Below, piece by piece: positions 34,604 to 63,369 of a stretch of DNA of 64,000 nucleotides. A model generated the notes under the pieces. The model saw only the letters and a list, made by a program, of their open reading frames with translations, did not search any database and was not told where the DNA came from. The translations under genes were made by a program, and so were the position numbers. The DNA is from Xenopus tropicalis (lineage: Eukaryota > Chordata > Amphibia > Anura > Pipidae), in NCBI RefSeq assembly GCF_000004195.4, contig NC_030683.2, positions 73,999,764 to 74,063,763 of the forward strand, written 5' to 3'. Within the stretch, counting starts at the first letter, position 1. Every line of letters starts with the position of its first letter.

Positions 34604-35357
34604 TGCTGTGTTTATGTTACTGGCTTAGGAAAAGCCAAATGAATAGGTCCCTGGAGTGAATGGAGGGAGAGCAGGAAAGACCCTCCATTCCATACTGCAG
34701 TTTAGTATGTTGATTTGGCCAGCTGTAGGGAGCTGCCTGATTAGGCTGCAGGTGAGCAGCAAATAAAAGGGCTGTGTGATAACACAAGAGTTGGAGGTTG
34801 ATTCTTGACTCAGAAGGCCACTCTCAGAGCGGGGCACAGAGCAGGAAGGCTGCCTGCCTGTGTTAGGAACTCCCAGAGGAGCTGGGGGTGCCACCTGCCA
34901 CTGCAAGGAGCAGAGGGAGCGGTAACCAAGTGAGGAGTCACCCAGAGAAGTGCCAGGAGTCACTGAGTAAGGTCTCTTAGAGCAGGGCACAGGGCAGGAA
35001 GGTTGCCTGACTGTGTGAGGAACTCCCAGAGGAGCTGGGGTGCCTCCTGCCACTGCAAGGAGCAGAGGGAGTCATGACCAGGCAGATAAAAGCTGAGAGG
35101 AGTCAGCAAGGCTTAATGTGACGCCTGAGGGTGAGTTACCCTGGTAGGTGAAAGCCCTGAAAAAGGGACAAAACAATAATCCTAAACTTTATGTTGATGA
35201 ACTGTCTTATGTTGACGTTGGGAATAATTGGCCATAAATAAACCAGTGTTTTGCCTGAAGATGGGGTGTCCCTGTCTCTATGCTCCAAATCCTCTGCATG
35301 CCTGCCATTGCTAATTCCCCCAAAACTGTGTGTACAGGCAGTCAGCATGTCACAGTA
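34604..35357 (+). mobile_element. Probable solo LTR (754 bp) with internal duplication
   Basis: Candidate borders TGCTGTGTTTATG and GCATGTCACAGTA lie between two GGTAA copies (34599-34603 and 35358-35362). An AATAAACC signal is at about 35237. Inside, a block of about 170 bp (GGGCACAG-GCAGGAAGG to GCAAGGAGCAGAGGGAG) occurs twice. The antisense Pro/Ser-rich frame of 142 codons follows this duplication and shows no protein features. The ends are less clean than the other LTRs. Confidence 0.4.
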
Positions 35358-36592
35358 GGTAAAGGGCAACTAGAGTTGGCACTATAGCATATTTCCAACT
35401 AATGAAGGTTGGTCATTTGCCCCTGCATAAAGATAATCAGAACTGTTGCATCTATAAGAGTATAAAGAAAAAAAATACAGTGCATCCCATGTAAATGGTA
35501 CATACAAATGCCCCCTCCCAAACAGAACACACCAGTACTCATGTATTAAGAGGTGGGCAAAGTGCACTGTGCCATGCTTTTAGTTCACATTGCAGCAAGG
35601 CCACTGGGAGATGTGTCCGCTGTAAGGTGCAGCTCTTTGTTCCACCAATATAGAGTAAAATGTGTTGTGCCTGACAGCAAGTTCCCCTTCAAAGGTCACA
35701 CACATGCAGCTCTCATGCATGATACCTATTTGCTTTATGCCTGAAGGCATAATGTCCCTTCATAGCCCTGTAGTTACAACAAGCTAAAGGAAAGTGGTAA
35801 GTATAGGGCACCCTTGTGCCACTGGGTGCTGAACTTTGCATCAGAATTTTAAACTCAGCACCACATGCAAGTAAGGAACAGGTTACACTGAGGTTACACT
35901 GAGCTATGGGTAGGCACACAGTTATAGTGTATGGCATTCTAAGTGGTTAGAGTGGCCCAAGTGGCCCAAGTTACTAAAAATTAAAAATCTATTCCCTAAA
36001 CACTGAAAAAGACAACATTCTAATAAAGAGAAGTATAATATAGTTGCCTTATAGTTATATATAATTTGTGCAGAACAATCTCATGATGGATGCAACAAAC
36101 TATTAGAGACCACTAATTAATTAGCTTCCTTAACAATTTAGTAGGTTTCAAAATTCTATATTCCCACAGCAACCTGATACCAGCAATAACATATGCAATA
36201 ATGGACAACCTTGTATTCCTCAGAACCCTATATTTCAAATATTCTCTATTTTATGGTGTACTTTTTATTGCTAAATTACACTGTTTACATATCAAATAAT
36301 TAAATCTACCATTTAAAATTTTATTCTTGAGCAAACAAATGTATCTTTTTTAGTTGTAATATTGGTGGGTCGTTTTAGTAGCCATGACAAGTAGCTGCTA
36401 CTAATAGTTTCATGTGTCTTCACCCTTAGTGGAGGAGTCCCAAGCTTGACTTGGATTTCTTACTATTGAGTGCTGTTCTGATATCTACTAGGAGCTGCTA
36501 TCTTGCCGATCAGCAGAACAATGGGAATGAACTCAATTCTGCAATGACCCAAATAATTTTCATAACAATCTTAATACCACTAATAGAACTCT
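35358..36592. other. Intergenic DNA
   Basis: No gene seen. The last part (36432-36520, ATCTACTAGGAGCTGCTATC) matches the foldback family at 60000-60372. Confidence 0.4.
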
Positions 36593-36977
36593 TTAAAGGA
36601 ACAGTAACACCAAAAAATGAAAGAGCTTTAAAGTAATAAAAATATAATGCACTGTTGCCCTGCACTGGTAAAACTGGAGTGTTTGCTACAGTAACACTAC
36701 TATAATTTATATAATAAGATGCTGTGTAGCCACGGGGGCAGCCGTTCAAGCTGGAAAAAAGGCACAGGTTACATAGCAGATAAGCTCTGTAGAATACAAT
36801 AGTGTTTTATCTGTTATCTGCTATGTGCCTGTGCCTTTTCTCCTTTGAATGGCTGCCTCCATGGCTACATAGCAGCTTATTTATATAAATTATAGTAGAC
36901 TTTCTGAAGTAAACACACAACTTTTACCAGTGCAGGGCAGCAGCACATTATATTTTAGTTACTTTATACACTTTCGT
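36593..36977. mobile_element. T2-type MITE, TTAAAGGAACAG subfamily, truncated
   Basis: Left end TTTAAAGGAACAGTAACACC is intact. The right end stops at ACACTTTC without the final inverted repeat. Confidence 0.8.
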
Positions 36978-37612
36978 ATGTGGGCCTCTTGAACTCCATT
37001 GTCGAAGAATGGGATTTTGCAATGCAACTGGAAAGTCTTTGTTTCCTATCCAAGTAATGTATGATGAGAGATATGGGAATAGGTTGAGTTAACATTTAAT
37101 GGTGTGTCATGCTCGGTATGTAATGATAAATAGTGGGTGTTTATGGAGCTATGGGTATACTAGATGGTGGCGCATGGAGGAGGTAATTTAATGTGAGACT
37201 GTTTTTAATTGCTGATCTTACCTTACCGTAGTATATAAATTTCTTGACAATAACCAGTCCCCTGCATATCTGAGTAGTGTGGCTTTGTTGTATTCTTGTA
37301 TATTGGGGAGCTTATCTCCGCCAAGTGTCTTGGGCTGTTTGAAGCCGCGCCTTCTAGGCTGCTCACCAAATAAATGTGCAGCAAAGGTGGTTCAGGCGTT
37401 TAAGGTTTTTAGGATTAGATTTTACGATTTGTATTCATTAGACCACAAACTTCAGGAGGAATAATCATCAACTCAGTATACAAGCTAACATCCATATACA
37501 AGTGGAAAAGCAAACAGCTGACCTTACAGTATTGTAGGTCTTGGAGCTTTGGAAAGGGGGAAAAAAAGTATAATTTCCTTGTGTACAATATGGCAAAAGT
37601 AACCAGCCATCT
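36978..37612. other. Intergenic DNA
   Basis: No supported exon. The sequence at 36990-37440 has a LINE-like composition but no motif I can name. Confidence 0.3.
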
Positions 37613-38096
37613 TTAAAGGGGATATATACCATAATTTTTTACAATGCACTAAACCATGTAAAATAATGTAAACCGTTTGCAAGCTTCCGGTTTAGACTCT
37701 TCAGCCCTGATAGATTTCAGCAGAGCTACTTAAAGTGCAGTGAATATGCATAGGGTGGGCAGGGCTTTGCGATGTCACAGGCAGTCCCTTCCTGCTCTAC
37801 TGGCTCCTCTTCCCCCCCCCCCCCCCCCACAGAAATAGGAAACTGGGAGGGGTTTTCCCTGCTACTGTTGTGTAAAGCCTGTCAGTCAGTGCTGTGACCA
37901 CTTCCTGTGGGAAACTGAAGGGACACTCCCATCTTTCATTTCACTCTGACTTCTGATTAGAGAGGTTGTGTATGCAGCTCTCATATGGCAGTTTTAGGAG
38001 GCAAAATGCTTTCAAAACTTTCTGCATCATTTCACATTTTGAGGGAGAATGAATATTAGAACTGAATATGAACTTTATATAAAATGTCTCCTTTAA
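37613..38096. mobile_element. T2-type MITE, TTAAAGGGGATATA subfamily
   Basis: TTAA at both borders; left end TTAAAGGGGATATATACC, right end inverted TTAAAGGAGACATTTTATAT. The inverted repeats are short and imperfect. It contains a 16-bp poly(C) run (about 37814-37829). Confidence 0.7.
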
Positions 38097-39355
38097 TAAT
38101 TACTGGAACTGGTTCTTAAGCAAAATCCATTGCGGACACAGGTGCACAAACATGTTAAAGGAAAAGTTCTGTGTAAAAATGAAACTGGGTAAAATTGATA
38201 GATTGCGCAAAATAAAAAATATTTGCAATATAGTTATTTAGGCAAAAATGTAATCTATAAAGGCTGGAGTGGGCAGATGTCTAACATAATAGTCAGAACT
38301 TTACTTCCTGCTTTCAGGTCTGTAACTACGACCCACGGGCCGCAATTGGGCCCCCCCCCCCGGGTAATTTACCAGCCCGCCGCCACGTCCTCACCCCTGG
38401 CAGGGGGAGCTAGGAGGAAGAGGGGGAACGGGGGAGTTGGGAGAAAGAGGACAGAGTGGGAGGACGCAGTGGGGAGCAGGAGGACGCAGGAGCAGGGCAT
38501 AGCTGGAGTGGGAAGGGAGGGGGGGTTGCATAGTTTGAGGACTATAGTCTGGCCCCCCCAACAGTCTGAGGAACCATGAACTTGCTCCCCTTCTTAAAAA
38601 GTTTGAAGACCCCTGCTCTAATCTCTTATTTAGTGAGTGACTTTAAGGGGGCCAAATGGTTGTGCTAAAATGGATACAAATGTAACCCCCCCCCCCCCCC
38701 AGTAAATGCCCCTAAAATGAGAGAGCACAAAACATTTAAAAAAACATATGCCACTGAGCAGAACTGAAATGGGAAATTCTGCTGGCATTTAAAGGGTTAA
38801 TCCCACTTCAAATCCCACATAGACTCGGACATAAGGACCAGAATAGGCAGCTGAAATCTGCCCGTGCATGGCCACCTTTACTTGCCCATTTAAAATTGTA
38901 AAGAGCAAGGGAACATGAAGTGTTGGCTCTGCTGCTCTCAGCCTGCATTTTTTCTGCAGGCTGAGAGAAGCGGATCTGTTCCCTACTGCCTCTTGGTAAA
39001 TCTGTATTTACAATCACAGCTTCCACCTGCATGTAGCTATAACGGAGTGTAGATAGGCCCAAAAAAAGGCATTTTCGGGCCTATCTCTGCTACAACAATC
39101 TGTGTGCAGGGACCTCCTTCCTGTTGTCTCCTATCACTCAATATTTAATGTAACTACTTTATATTTGAGTATTGACTCATTTGTTCTATTAATTTGTTCT
39201 GCTGTACAGCACTGCATACATAAGTATCACTATATAAATATAAATACATATACAATGCTGATTCCCTTGATGAGTAGATTGTTGAAGTGTTTTTCTGATA
39301 TTGCTCTCATGACCTTAGTAATTACCCTTAAAGAGATCACAAAAGCAGAAATCAT
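38097..39355. other. Intergenic DNA with GC-rich repeat
   Basis: At about 38318-38612 a GC-rich repeat ends AAAGTTTGAAGACCCCTG, similar to hAT termini read inward as CAGGGGTCTTCAAAC. A TTAAAGGAAAAG at 38155 resembles another T2-type end. A poly(C) run lies at about 38687-38700. No gene. Confidence 0.35.
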
Positions 39356-40330
39356 AGGGGCAGATTCATCCCTATGGGAATTTTAGAAGCATATTTCTCA
39401 GACGGTGAACTATAACTTTCACCCATAACATAGTTACATAGGGTTGAAAAAAGACCAAAGTCCATCAAGTTCAAACCTTCTAAGCGAACCCCAGCTCGCA
39501 CACACACAGTGTCTCTGGTGCGCTACTTGTATTTATGGGAAAAGAGGTCATCCCCTATCTGATTCAATTATCTACTCTAATGTACTTGTACAGAGTAATC
39601 ATGTCCCTTTATTTGTCCCACTTTATTTGCTTTAGTAGCCACAGAATGACACTGCCTGGAATTAGACAACTATATAAATTCCCAGATCCTTCTCAGTTAA
39701 GGATACCCCCAACACACTACCATTTAGCATATAACTTGCACATTGATACACTTCTAAGAATCTCATAAGAATTAAAGGAGAAGGAAATGTAAAAACTAAA
39801 AAAGCTTTATCAGAAATGTCAATGTAAATACAGCCATAAGCACTCATAGAAACACTGCACTGAGTCCTCTATCAAAAGAAACACAGGATTTCTTGTCTAC
39901 TTTCTTGTCTCTGTAATTCCTGTGCCAGAGTCTGCAAAGCTCTCTCCTGCTCCCCACTCCCACAAGAATGCAAAGAACTCCCTTCTTCCTTTAGGAATGT
40001 ATAATCTGAGCCATGGAGCTTCCTCATAGTCTTATAAACTGTACATGTACAGGGGTCTTGGTGCAGGAGTGTGGCATTATAGGAATTTTGTTTACAGAGC
40101 TCAGCGTTTTTTTTTTTTTTTCTTCCCTATGAGGCTTCTGATCATCTGATAAGGGGAAATATGGGTAGACTTAAGGGCACTATTGAGAGAACTGAAGGTA
40201 TGCCTTTATCTTAAGATTAACTCTTTATTAGCCTTTCCTTCTCCTTTAATAGAACATGGGCGAATTTTTCTGTAGTGAGCTCTAATCTCACAAGCAAAGT
40301 GGAAAGAGGTGTAATAAAATGTTAAGGAGG
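39356..40330. repeat. Foldback repeat GGGGCAGATTCAT, split by a T2 MITE; SINE-like segment
   Basis: The left part starts AGGGGCAGATTCATCCC, and the right part after the MITE reads ATGGGCGAATTTTTCTGTAG, the order seen in the uninterrupted copy at 17690. Between them 39426-39660 contains ACATAGTTACATAGGGTTG...CCATCAAGTTCAA, a segment common in amphibian genomes and probably a separate insertion. Confidence 0.5.
39772..40249. mobile_element. T2-type MITE, TTAAAGGAGAAGG subfamily
   Basis: TTAA at both borders, ends TTAAAGGAGAAGGAAATG and CCTTTCCTTCTCCTTTAA. It is nested in a foldback repeat. Confidence 0.85.
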
Positions 40331-40672
40331 GATGTTAAGGTACAAATCTTTTGCATACATACAATTGCCAATAAGCAATTTCAAGCTGAAAATTAGAATA
40401 CCCTAATGAAGTTTGCGGCCTGGTAAATAGAGTGATCCTTTTTTAGGCTTAAGTATAGATTAGAATTAAATCCTTGGAACTGCTCTACAAGTGGTACTGG
40501 ACTCATGACACCCGAGGAGTTGAGAAAAGACGTGCACAACAGGATTGCTACCCTTTAAAAAAAGAAAAACCTACTTGGCAAGATAGGATATGTGATAATT
40601 TTTTAAAAAGTTAGAGGACTGCGAAAACTTCCCGACGACATGCTCATACTAAGTTAAAACCAGTTAAGACAC

Positions 40673-41303
40673 AATGGGGCGGATTCATTAAAAGTCGATA
40701 AAACAAGCGCTGTTTATAACATGCGTTAAAAATGTTATCACTTCTTATATTGTGCAACTTAACACTCTATTCACTAAAAGGACACTTGTCATAATTAAGA
40801 AGCAATGTTCTTTGCGTTATTTAACTCGCGATGAGCGATATTCTTGCATTTTTTCCAGCGCGTGCGATATTAGCGCACGATATTACACACGTAACCATTA
40901 CCTTCTGAAAGCTACTGTTACCATTTCCCGGAAAACTGGAGGATGCATCACTCTAGGACGATCACATACTTGAAAAAAATCAGACTGCAAACTCCATGTT
41001 GTGTTGCCAAAAGCTCACGAACCACAATGTTGATTAAGTACCGCCTACCCCAAGTAGGTGTTAATATTTGCATAGATTAAAGCGATATTTCGCGCATTTA
41101 ACGCTTCATATGTGTTTGTGAATTATACGTTAGTATTATTTCTATTTGTTAATTAACGAAATGTGTTAGAAATAACACTTTGCGATGATGTGTTTCTTTG
41201 CGCATGCAAAATGACTGTTGAATCAGTACTTATTTATCACATGCTTTTTAATGCAAAAAAGCATGTGGTAAGCGTTATTGACCTTTGGTGAATCGGCACC
41301 AAA
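40673..41303. repeat. Foldback repeat GGGGCGGATTCAT
   Basis: Left end TGGGGCGGATTCATTAAAAG and right end inverted GTGCCGATTCACCAAAGG pair imperfectly. Inner arms around AACATGCGTTAAAAATG and AAAAAAGCATGTGGTAAGCG also pair. It is CpG-richer than its surroundings. No coding. Confidence 0.5.
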
Positions 41304-41512
41304 TAGAACAAAAACACTTCTTAGATTTATACTGGTAGGACATTAACACTTCCATTTGTTAGACTGCCTTGATGTCTTTCAAGCTCAGAAGTGCCTAAAG
41401 GGCACTTGCTGAGGAACTGGTTTGCTTCCCTGAGGTTTTTGCCAGAGGGGCCTATTCTTCTAGAAAACGGAGTTCCAAAGTCCTATAAAGGAACAGTAAC
41501 ACCAAAAATATA

Positions 41513-43132
41513 CAGTGGTGTGAAAAACTATTTGCCCCCTTCCTTATTTCTTATTCTTTTGCATGTTTGTCACACTTAAATGTTTCTGCTCATCAAAAAC
41601 AGTTAACTATTAGTCAAAGATAACATAATTGAACACAAAATGCAGTTTTTAAATGAAGGTTTACGTTATTAAGGGAGAAAAAAAACTCCAAATCTGCATG
41701 GCCCTGTGTGAAAAAGTGATTGCCCCCCTTGTTAAAAAATAACTTAACTGGGGTTTATCCCGCCTGAGTTCAATTTCTGTAGTCACCCCCAGGCCTGATT
41801 ACTGCCACACCTGTTTCAATCAAGAAATCACTTAAATAGGAGCTACCTGACACAGAGAAGTAGACCAAAAGCACCTCAAAAGCTAGACATCATGCCAAGA
41901 TCCAAAGAAATTCAGGAACAAATGAGAAAAGAAGTAATTGAGATCTATCAGTCTGGTAAAGGTTATAAAGCCATTTCTAAAGCTTTGGGACTCCAGCGAA
42001 CCACAGTGAGAGCCATTATCCACAAATGGCAAAAACATGGAACAGTGGTGAACCTTCCCAGGAGTGGCCGGCCGACCAAAATTACCCCAAGAGCGCAGAG
42101 AAAACTCATCCGAGGGGCCACAAAAGACCCCAGGACAACATCTAAAGAACTGCAGGCCTCACTTGTCTCAATTAAGGTCAGTGTTCACGACTACACCATA
42201 AGAAAGAGACTGGGCAAAAACGGCCTGCATGGCAGATTTCCAAGGCGCAAACCACTTTTAAGCAAAAAGAACATTATGGCTCGTCTCAATTTTGCTAAAA
42301 AACATCTCAATGATTGCCAAGACTTTTGGGAAAATACCTTGTGGACCGACGAGACAAAAGTTGAACTTTTTGGAAGGTGCGTGTCCCGTTACATCTGGCG
42401 TAAAAGTAACACAGCATTTCAGAAAAAGAACATCATACCAACAGTAAAATATGGTGGTGGTAGTGTGATGGTCTGGGGTTGTTTTGCTGCTTCAGGACCT
42501 GGAAGGCTTGCTGTGATAGATGGAACCATGAATTCTACTGTCTACCAAAAAATCCTGAAGGAGAATGTCCGGCCATCTGTTCGTCAACTCAAGCTGAAGC
42601 GATCTTGGGTGCTGCAGCAGGACAATGACCCAAAACACACCAGCAAATCCACCTCTGAATGGCTGAAGAAAAACAAAATGAAGACTTTGGAGTGGCCTAG
42701 TCAAAGTCCTGACCTGAATCCTATTGAGATGTTGTGGCATGACCTTAAAAAGGCGGTTCATGCTAGAAAACCCTCAAATAAAGCTGAATTACAACAATTC
42801 TGCAAAGATGAGTGGGCCAAAATTCCTCCAGAGCGCTGTAAAAGACTTGTTGCAAGTTATCGCAAACGCTTGATTGCAGTTATTGCTGCTAAGGGTGGCC
42901 CAACCAGTTATTAGGTTCAGGGGGCAATTACTTTTTCACACAGGGCCATGTAGGTTTGGATTTTTTTTCTCCCTAAATAATAAAAACCCTCATTTAAAAA
43001 CTGCATTTTGTGTTTATTTGTGTTATCTTTGACTAATAGTTAAATGTGTTTGATGATCAGAAACATTTTGTGTGACAAACATGCAAAAGAATAAGAAATC
43101 AGGAAGGGGGCAAATAGTTTTTCACACCACTG
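41513..43132 (+). mobile_element. Tc1/mariner transposon, Frog Prince-like, full length
   Basis: 1620 bp, flanked by TA (41511-41512 and 43133-43134). The inverted ends start CAGTGGTGTGAAAAAC and are about 215 bp long. Each holds an inner copy (GTGTGAAAAAGT-ATTGCCCCC) of the outer motif, the IR/DR layout of this group. It encodes an uninterrupted transposase. The two ends differ at perhaps one base in ten to fifteen, so the insertion is not brand new. Resemblance to Frog Prince is from general recall. Confidence 0.85.
41892..42914 (+). CDS. Tc1-like transposase, 340 aa, apparently intact
   Basis: Full-length Tc1-family transposase. N-terminal paired-like DNA-binding region: first helix-turn-helix with YKAISKALGLQRTTVRAII (about 25-45), a GRPTK AT-hook-like motif (about 61-65), then a second helix-turn-helix and a basic nuclear-import stretch (PRRKPLLSKKN). 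Catalytic DDE core: D in LWTDETK, D in QQDNDPKH, E in SPDLNPIEMLW, spacing as in DD34E enzymes, plus the Gly-rich box (YGGGSVMVWGCFA). It ends AAKGGPTSY, about the family length (340). No stop or frameshift. It cuts and pastes its element at TA sites. The start at 41892 (ATGCCAAGATCC) is the usual MPR start. Confidence 0.95.
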   Translation: MPRSKEIQEQMRKEVIEIYQSGKGYKAISKALGLQRTTVRAIIHKWQKHGTVVNLPRSGRPTKITPRAQRKLIRGATKDPRTTSKELQASLVSIKVSVHDYTIRKRLGKNGLHGRFPRRKPLLSKKNIMARLNFAKKHLNDCQDFWENTLWTDETKVELFGRCVSRYIWRKSNTAFQKKNIIPTVKYGGGSVMVWGCFAASGPGRLAVIDGTMNSTVYQKILKENVRPSVRQLKLKRSWVLQQDNDPKHTSKSTSEWLKKNKMKTLEWPSQSPDLNPIEMLWHDLKKAVHARKPSNKAELQQFCKDEWAKIPPERCKRLVASYRKRLIAVIAAKGGPTSY

Positions 43133-43531
43133 TATATATTTTAAAGAAATTAAACTATAATATACTGCTGCCCTGCACTGGTAAATGTTGTGTGTTTGCT
43201 TCAGAAACATTACTAGAGTTTATATAAACCCTGCTGTGTAGCCATGGGGGCAGCCATTCAAAAGAAGAAAAGGCACAGGTTATATAGCAGCTAACAGATA
43301 AACCCTGTAGAATACAATGGTGTCTTATCTGTTATCTGCTATGTAACCTGTGCCTTTTCTCCTTTTTTTCAGCTTGAATGGCTGCCCCCATGGCTACACA
43401 GCAGCGTATTTATATAAACTATAGTAGTGTTCCTGAAGCAAACACCCCAGTTTTACCATTGCAGGGCAACAGTACATTATATTTCAATTACTTTAGAACA
43501 CTTTCATTTTTTGGTGCTACTGTTGCTTTAA

Positions 43532-44436
43532 TTGTTTATCTAGCACCAGTATTTCACTGCTCTGGGAGAGTAGACCCTACTGACTTCAAATTAATTTGCC
43601 AGCTTTGCATTTTCCCTAGCAAAGGTAGCTAGAGGGGATGGTCGAAAGAGGGATAGAACAGTCGAATTAGAAAAGTGGAACAGCATAAGGACATGCATTG
43701 TTTTAGTATTTTCACAAAAGAAAAAAAAAATAATCTTAACATTACTTGAGATTTTTTTTTTGGGCGCAAATACGGTTACTCATTCAAAAGCTTGCAATCA
43801 CTTAAATAAAGCACAACACGTATATAACAGTAATTATTACATGGTTTTAACAAGTTAGCCATTCATTCATTTTTATTTTATAACGAAATATATTATACAA
43901 GACTTTTATCACATTTAAACAAGTTTTTACAACTAAAGGCAGTGGGTGCAGTTTCCTTACAATGTGAAAAAACTGTGAGGTAATAAGCCACACAAGTGAG
44001 AATACCATCAATTGTGATTCTTCTAAAAAAAAAAAAAAAAGATACAAATCAGACCTTTTAAGGAGGAAATTCATATAAAATATTTCATTGTCTGCTATGT
44101 TAGCAGTTGTATGGCTTAATCTCCTTCAAACGACTTAATGTCTAAAAAATGAAATGTATCTGCAGTACATGGAATACATATTAAATTACATTTTTATTAT
44201 GAAGTGCACAGAATAATAGGCATGAAGCCAATACAATATATCTGTAAAAAGAGACCAATTCTATCTATGAATGAGTGAAATCACTTAAGGGCCATGTTCT
44301 TGGGCTAAAAGACAAATTCAATTTAGTAAATTCATTAAATTCAGTAAATTAATTCAATTCGGTAAGATCATTAAAGTGGACAAAAGCAACAGTAAGTGAT
44401 AACAAGACTTGTGATACACAGATCCTTTGACTACCC
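43532..44436. other. Downstream flank of chek1, possible 3' end region
   Basis: No gene. On the minus strand AATAAA signals lie at 44193-44198 and near 43871-43876; either could end a long chek1 transcript. Poly(A) runs near 43724 and 44024. Confidence 0.35.
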
Positions 44437-44859
44437 TTAAAGGAACAGTAACACCAAAAAACGAAAGAGCTTTAAAGTAATAAAAATATAATGCACTGTT
44501 GCCCTGCACTGGTAAAACTGGTGTGTTTGCTACAGTAACACTACTATAATTTATATAATAAGCTGCTGTGTAGCCATGGGGGCAGCCATTCAAGCTGGAA
44601 AAAAGGAGACAAGGCACAGGTTACATAGCAGATAACAGATAAGCTCTGTAGAATACAATAGTGTTTTATCTGTTATCTGCTAAGTGCCTGTGCCTTTTCT
44701 CCTTTGAATGGCTGCCCCGATGGCTACATAGCAGCTTATTTATATAAATTATAGTAGACTCTGAAGTAAACACACAACTTTTACCAGTGCAGGGCAGCAG
44801 CACATTATATTTTAGTTACTTTTATACACTTTAATTTTTTGGTGTTACTGTTCCTTTAA
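44437..44859. mobile_element. T2-type MITE, TTAAAGGAACAG subfamily, complete
   Basis: TTAA at both borders; ends TTAAAGGAACAGTAACACC and GGTGTTACTGTTCCTTTAA. It lies 272 bp beyond the chek1 stop, so is probably inside or beside the 3' UTR. It contains a minus-strand ATTAAA at 44830-44835 that could serve as a poly(A) signal. Confidence 0.9.
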
Positions 44860-45130
44860 AAGGATCAAGGAAAACTACCAAACAAACTTGCTAATATGAA
44901 GACAAATGTGTTAGGGGGGAAAAACGAATAAGTAATAAGTAGTAACTGTTTGGGGCCATCTTCAAACCTAAGTGAATTCCTTATTCTCCATAAGAGTTTA
45001 AGCACAGAAACAACTCCAATTTACAAGCTAAAAAATGAAAGTTTAGCAACTATTGCGTAACAGTTCCAGCATTGCATGGAGGAAGGTAATGGTCAGAACA
45101 ACAGATTCCAATGTAACATTAAATTACAGA

Positions 45131-62348
<17,218 letters not shown>

Positions 62349-62589
62349 TTTCTTATGTTATTATCTGCCAATGCAACAAAGACGTTTTAAAACAGGGGAA
62401 CCACTAGGTTATGGAAAGCTCAATGTTTCCAGCTGTTTGTATGAATGCGTATAAAAAAAAAACATTCTGATTATGGGACAAATGGGCAAATATTGCTTCA
62501 AAACGTAGAATATTTTTCAAATTCTATTTAATCTAATACTGTCATACCACAAAAGACACATCCTTGAAAAGAACTATTGTATAATTACA

Positions 62590-62960
62590 CACATAACCGC
62601 AAGGCGCCATCGGGTAATACTCGTCCCGGGAAAGTTGGTTTTGGGAGTTAAGGGGGGACAGATGTGCTACACATACTTGGATTACCAACCCACTCCTGTC
62701 ATTGATTTGCAGACTTCTTGATACCTGTTGCTACAGTTCCTGCATGTTCTTTCCCCTACACAGCGTTTCCTAACACAGCCCGCAATTTCGGAACGCCACC
62801 TACAGCTCCCAGAAAACTATTTTCCTGGCGCGCTTCTACAGTCATACGGCAAATCCCGACACCACAAATCTCGCGAGTATGGCGTCCGACTGCACGTCAG
62901 CGCAGTGACGTTTACGTAGCCGCCTTGATAGTGCCGATCCGTCGTAGTTTCGGTGTACGT
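62590..62960 (-). promoter_or_regulatory. chek1: chek1 CpG-rich promoter and probable noncoding first exon
   Basis: The only CpG-dense stretch near the chek1 start. It holds TCTCGCGAG (62869-62877), a core-promoter motif of housekeeping genes, a CGCGC cluster at 62828-62833, and TGACGTTTACG (62905-62915), a CRE-like site. On the minus strand CAACAG|GTATCA ends a possible noncoding exon at 62725, which would splice to the acceptor ending at 62371. No TATA box. Exact start site unknown. Confidence 0.55.
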
Positions 62961-62975
62961 ATCTCCTAATTCTGA

Positions 62976-63012
62976 ATAATAATAATAATTAATAATAATA
63001 ATAATAATAAAA
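62976..63012. repeat. (AAT)n microsatellite
   Basis: About eleven AAT-type triplets, slightly interrupted, just upstream of the chek1 CpG region. Confidence 0.9.
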
Positions 63013-63369
63013 AGAACCAGTCTCCCTTGTTGGTATCTTGCCAGAAAGTCACACAGCTCAGCCCACAATTTTCGTAGAAGTTTATATTTTGTGCTCGGAG
63101 TTCCAACGTTTACCCAATCAGAGTATTTTCTCTTAATCTTACCAAAAAGCTAGAAGTTTTGGGCAAGCTCGGATAAAATTATATTGTCATCAGTTTAGTT
63201 TTTTATGTCTTTAAAAAGTTACAGTAACAGTTTAATACACAGATCTATGTTCTGGAGACAAACGTAAAACCCTCTATGCTTATATAATGATCACAGGTCA
63301 GTCAGTGCATACGACCCAATACGTTCAAAAATGAAAAATTATTGGTGAACTTTGTATAAAGTACTTACG

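Larger units (their letters stand above)
41484..43531. mobile_element. T2-type MITE interrupted by a Tc1-like transposon
   Basis: The left end reads TATAAAGGAACAGTAACACC (first TTAA mutated) and the right end GCTACTGTTGCTTTAA. Removing 41513-43132 and one TA restores a normal member of the TTAAAGGAACAG subfamily. This orders the two insertions in time. Confidence 0.85.

Noticed and set aside
34625..35053. 142-codon minus-strand frame rich in Pro and Ser
   Set aside because: It follows an internal duplication inside a probable LTR, with no splice context or recognised motif.
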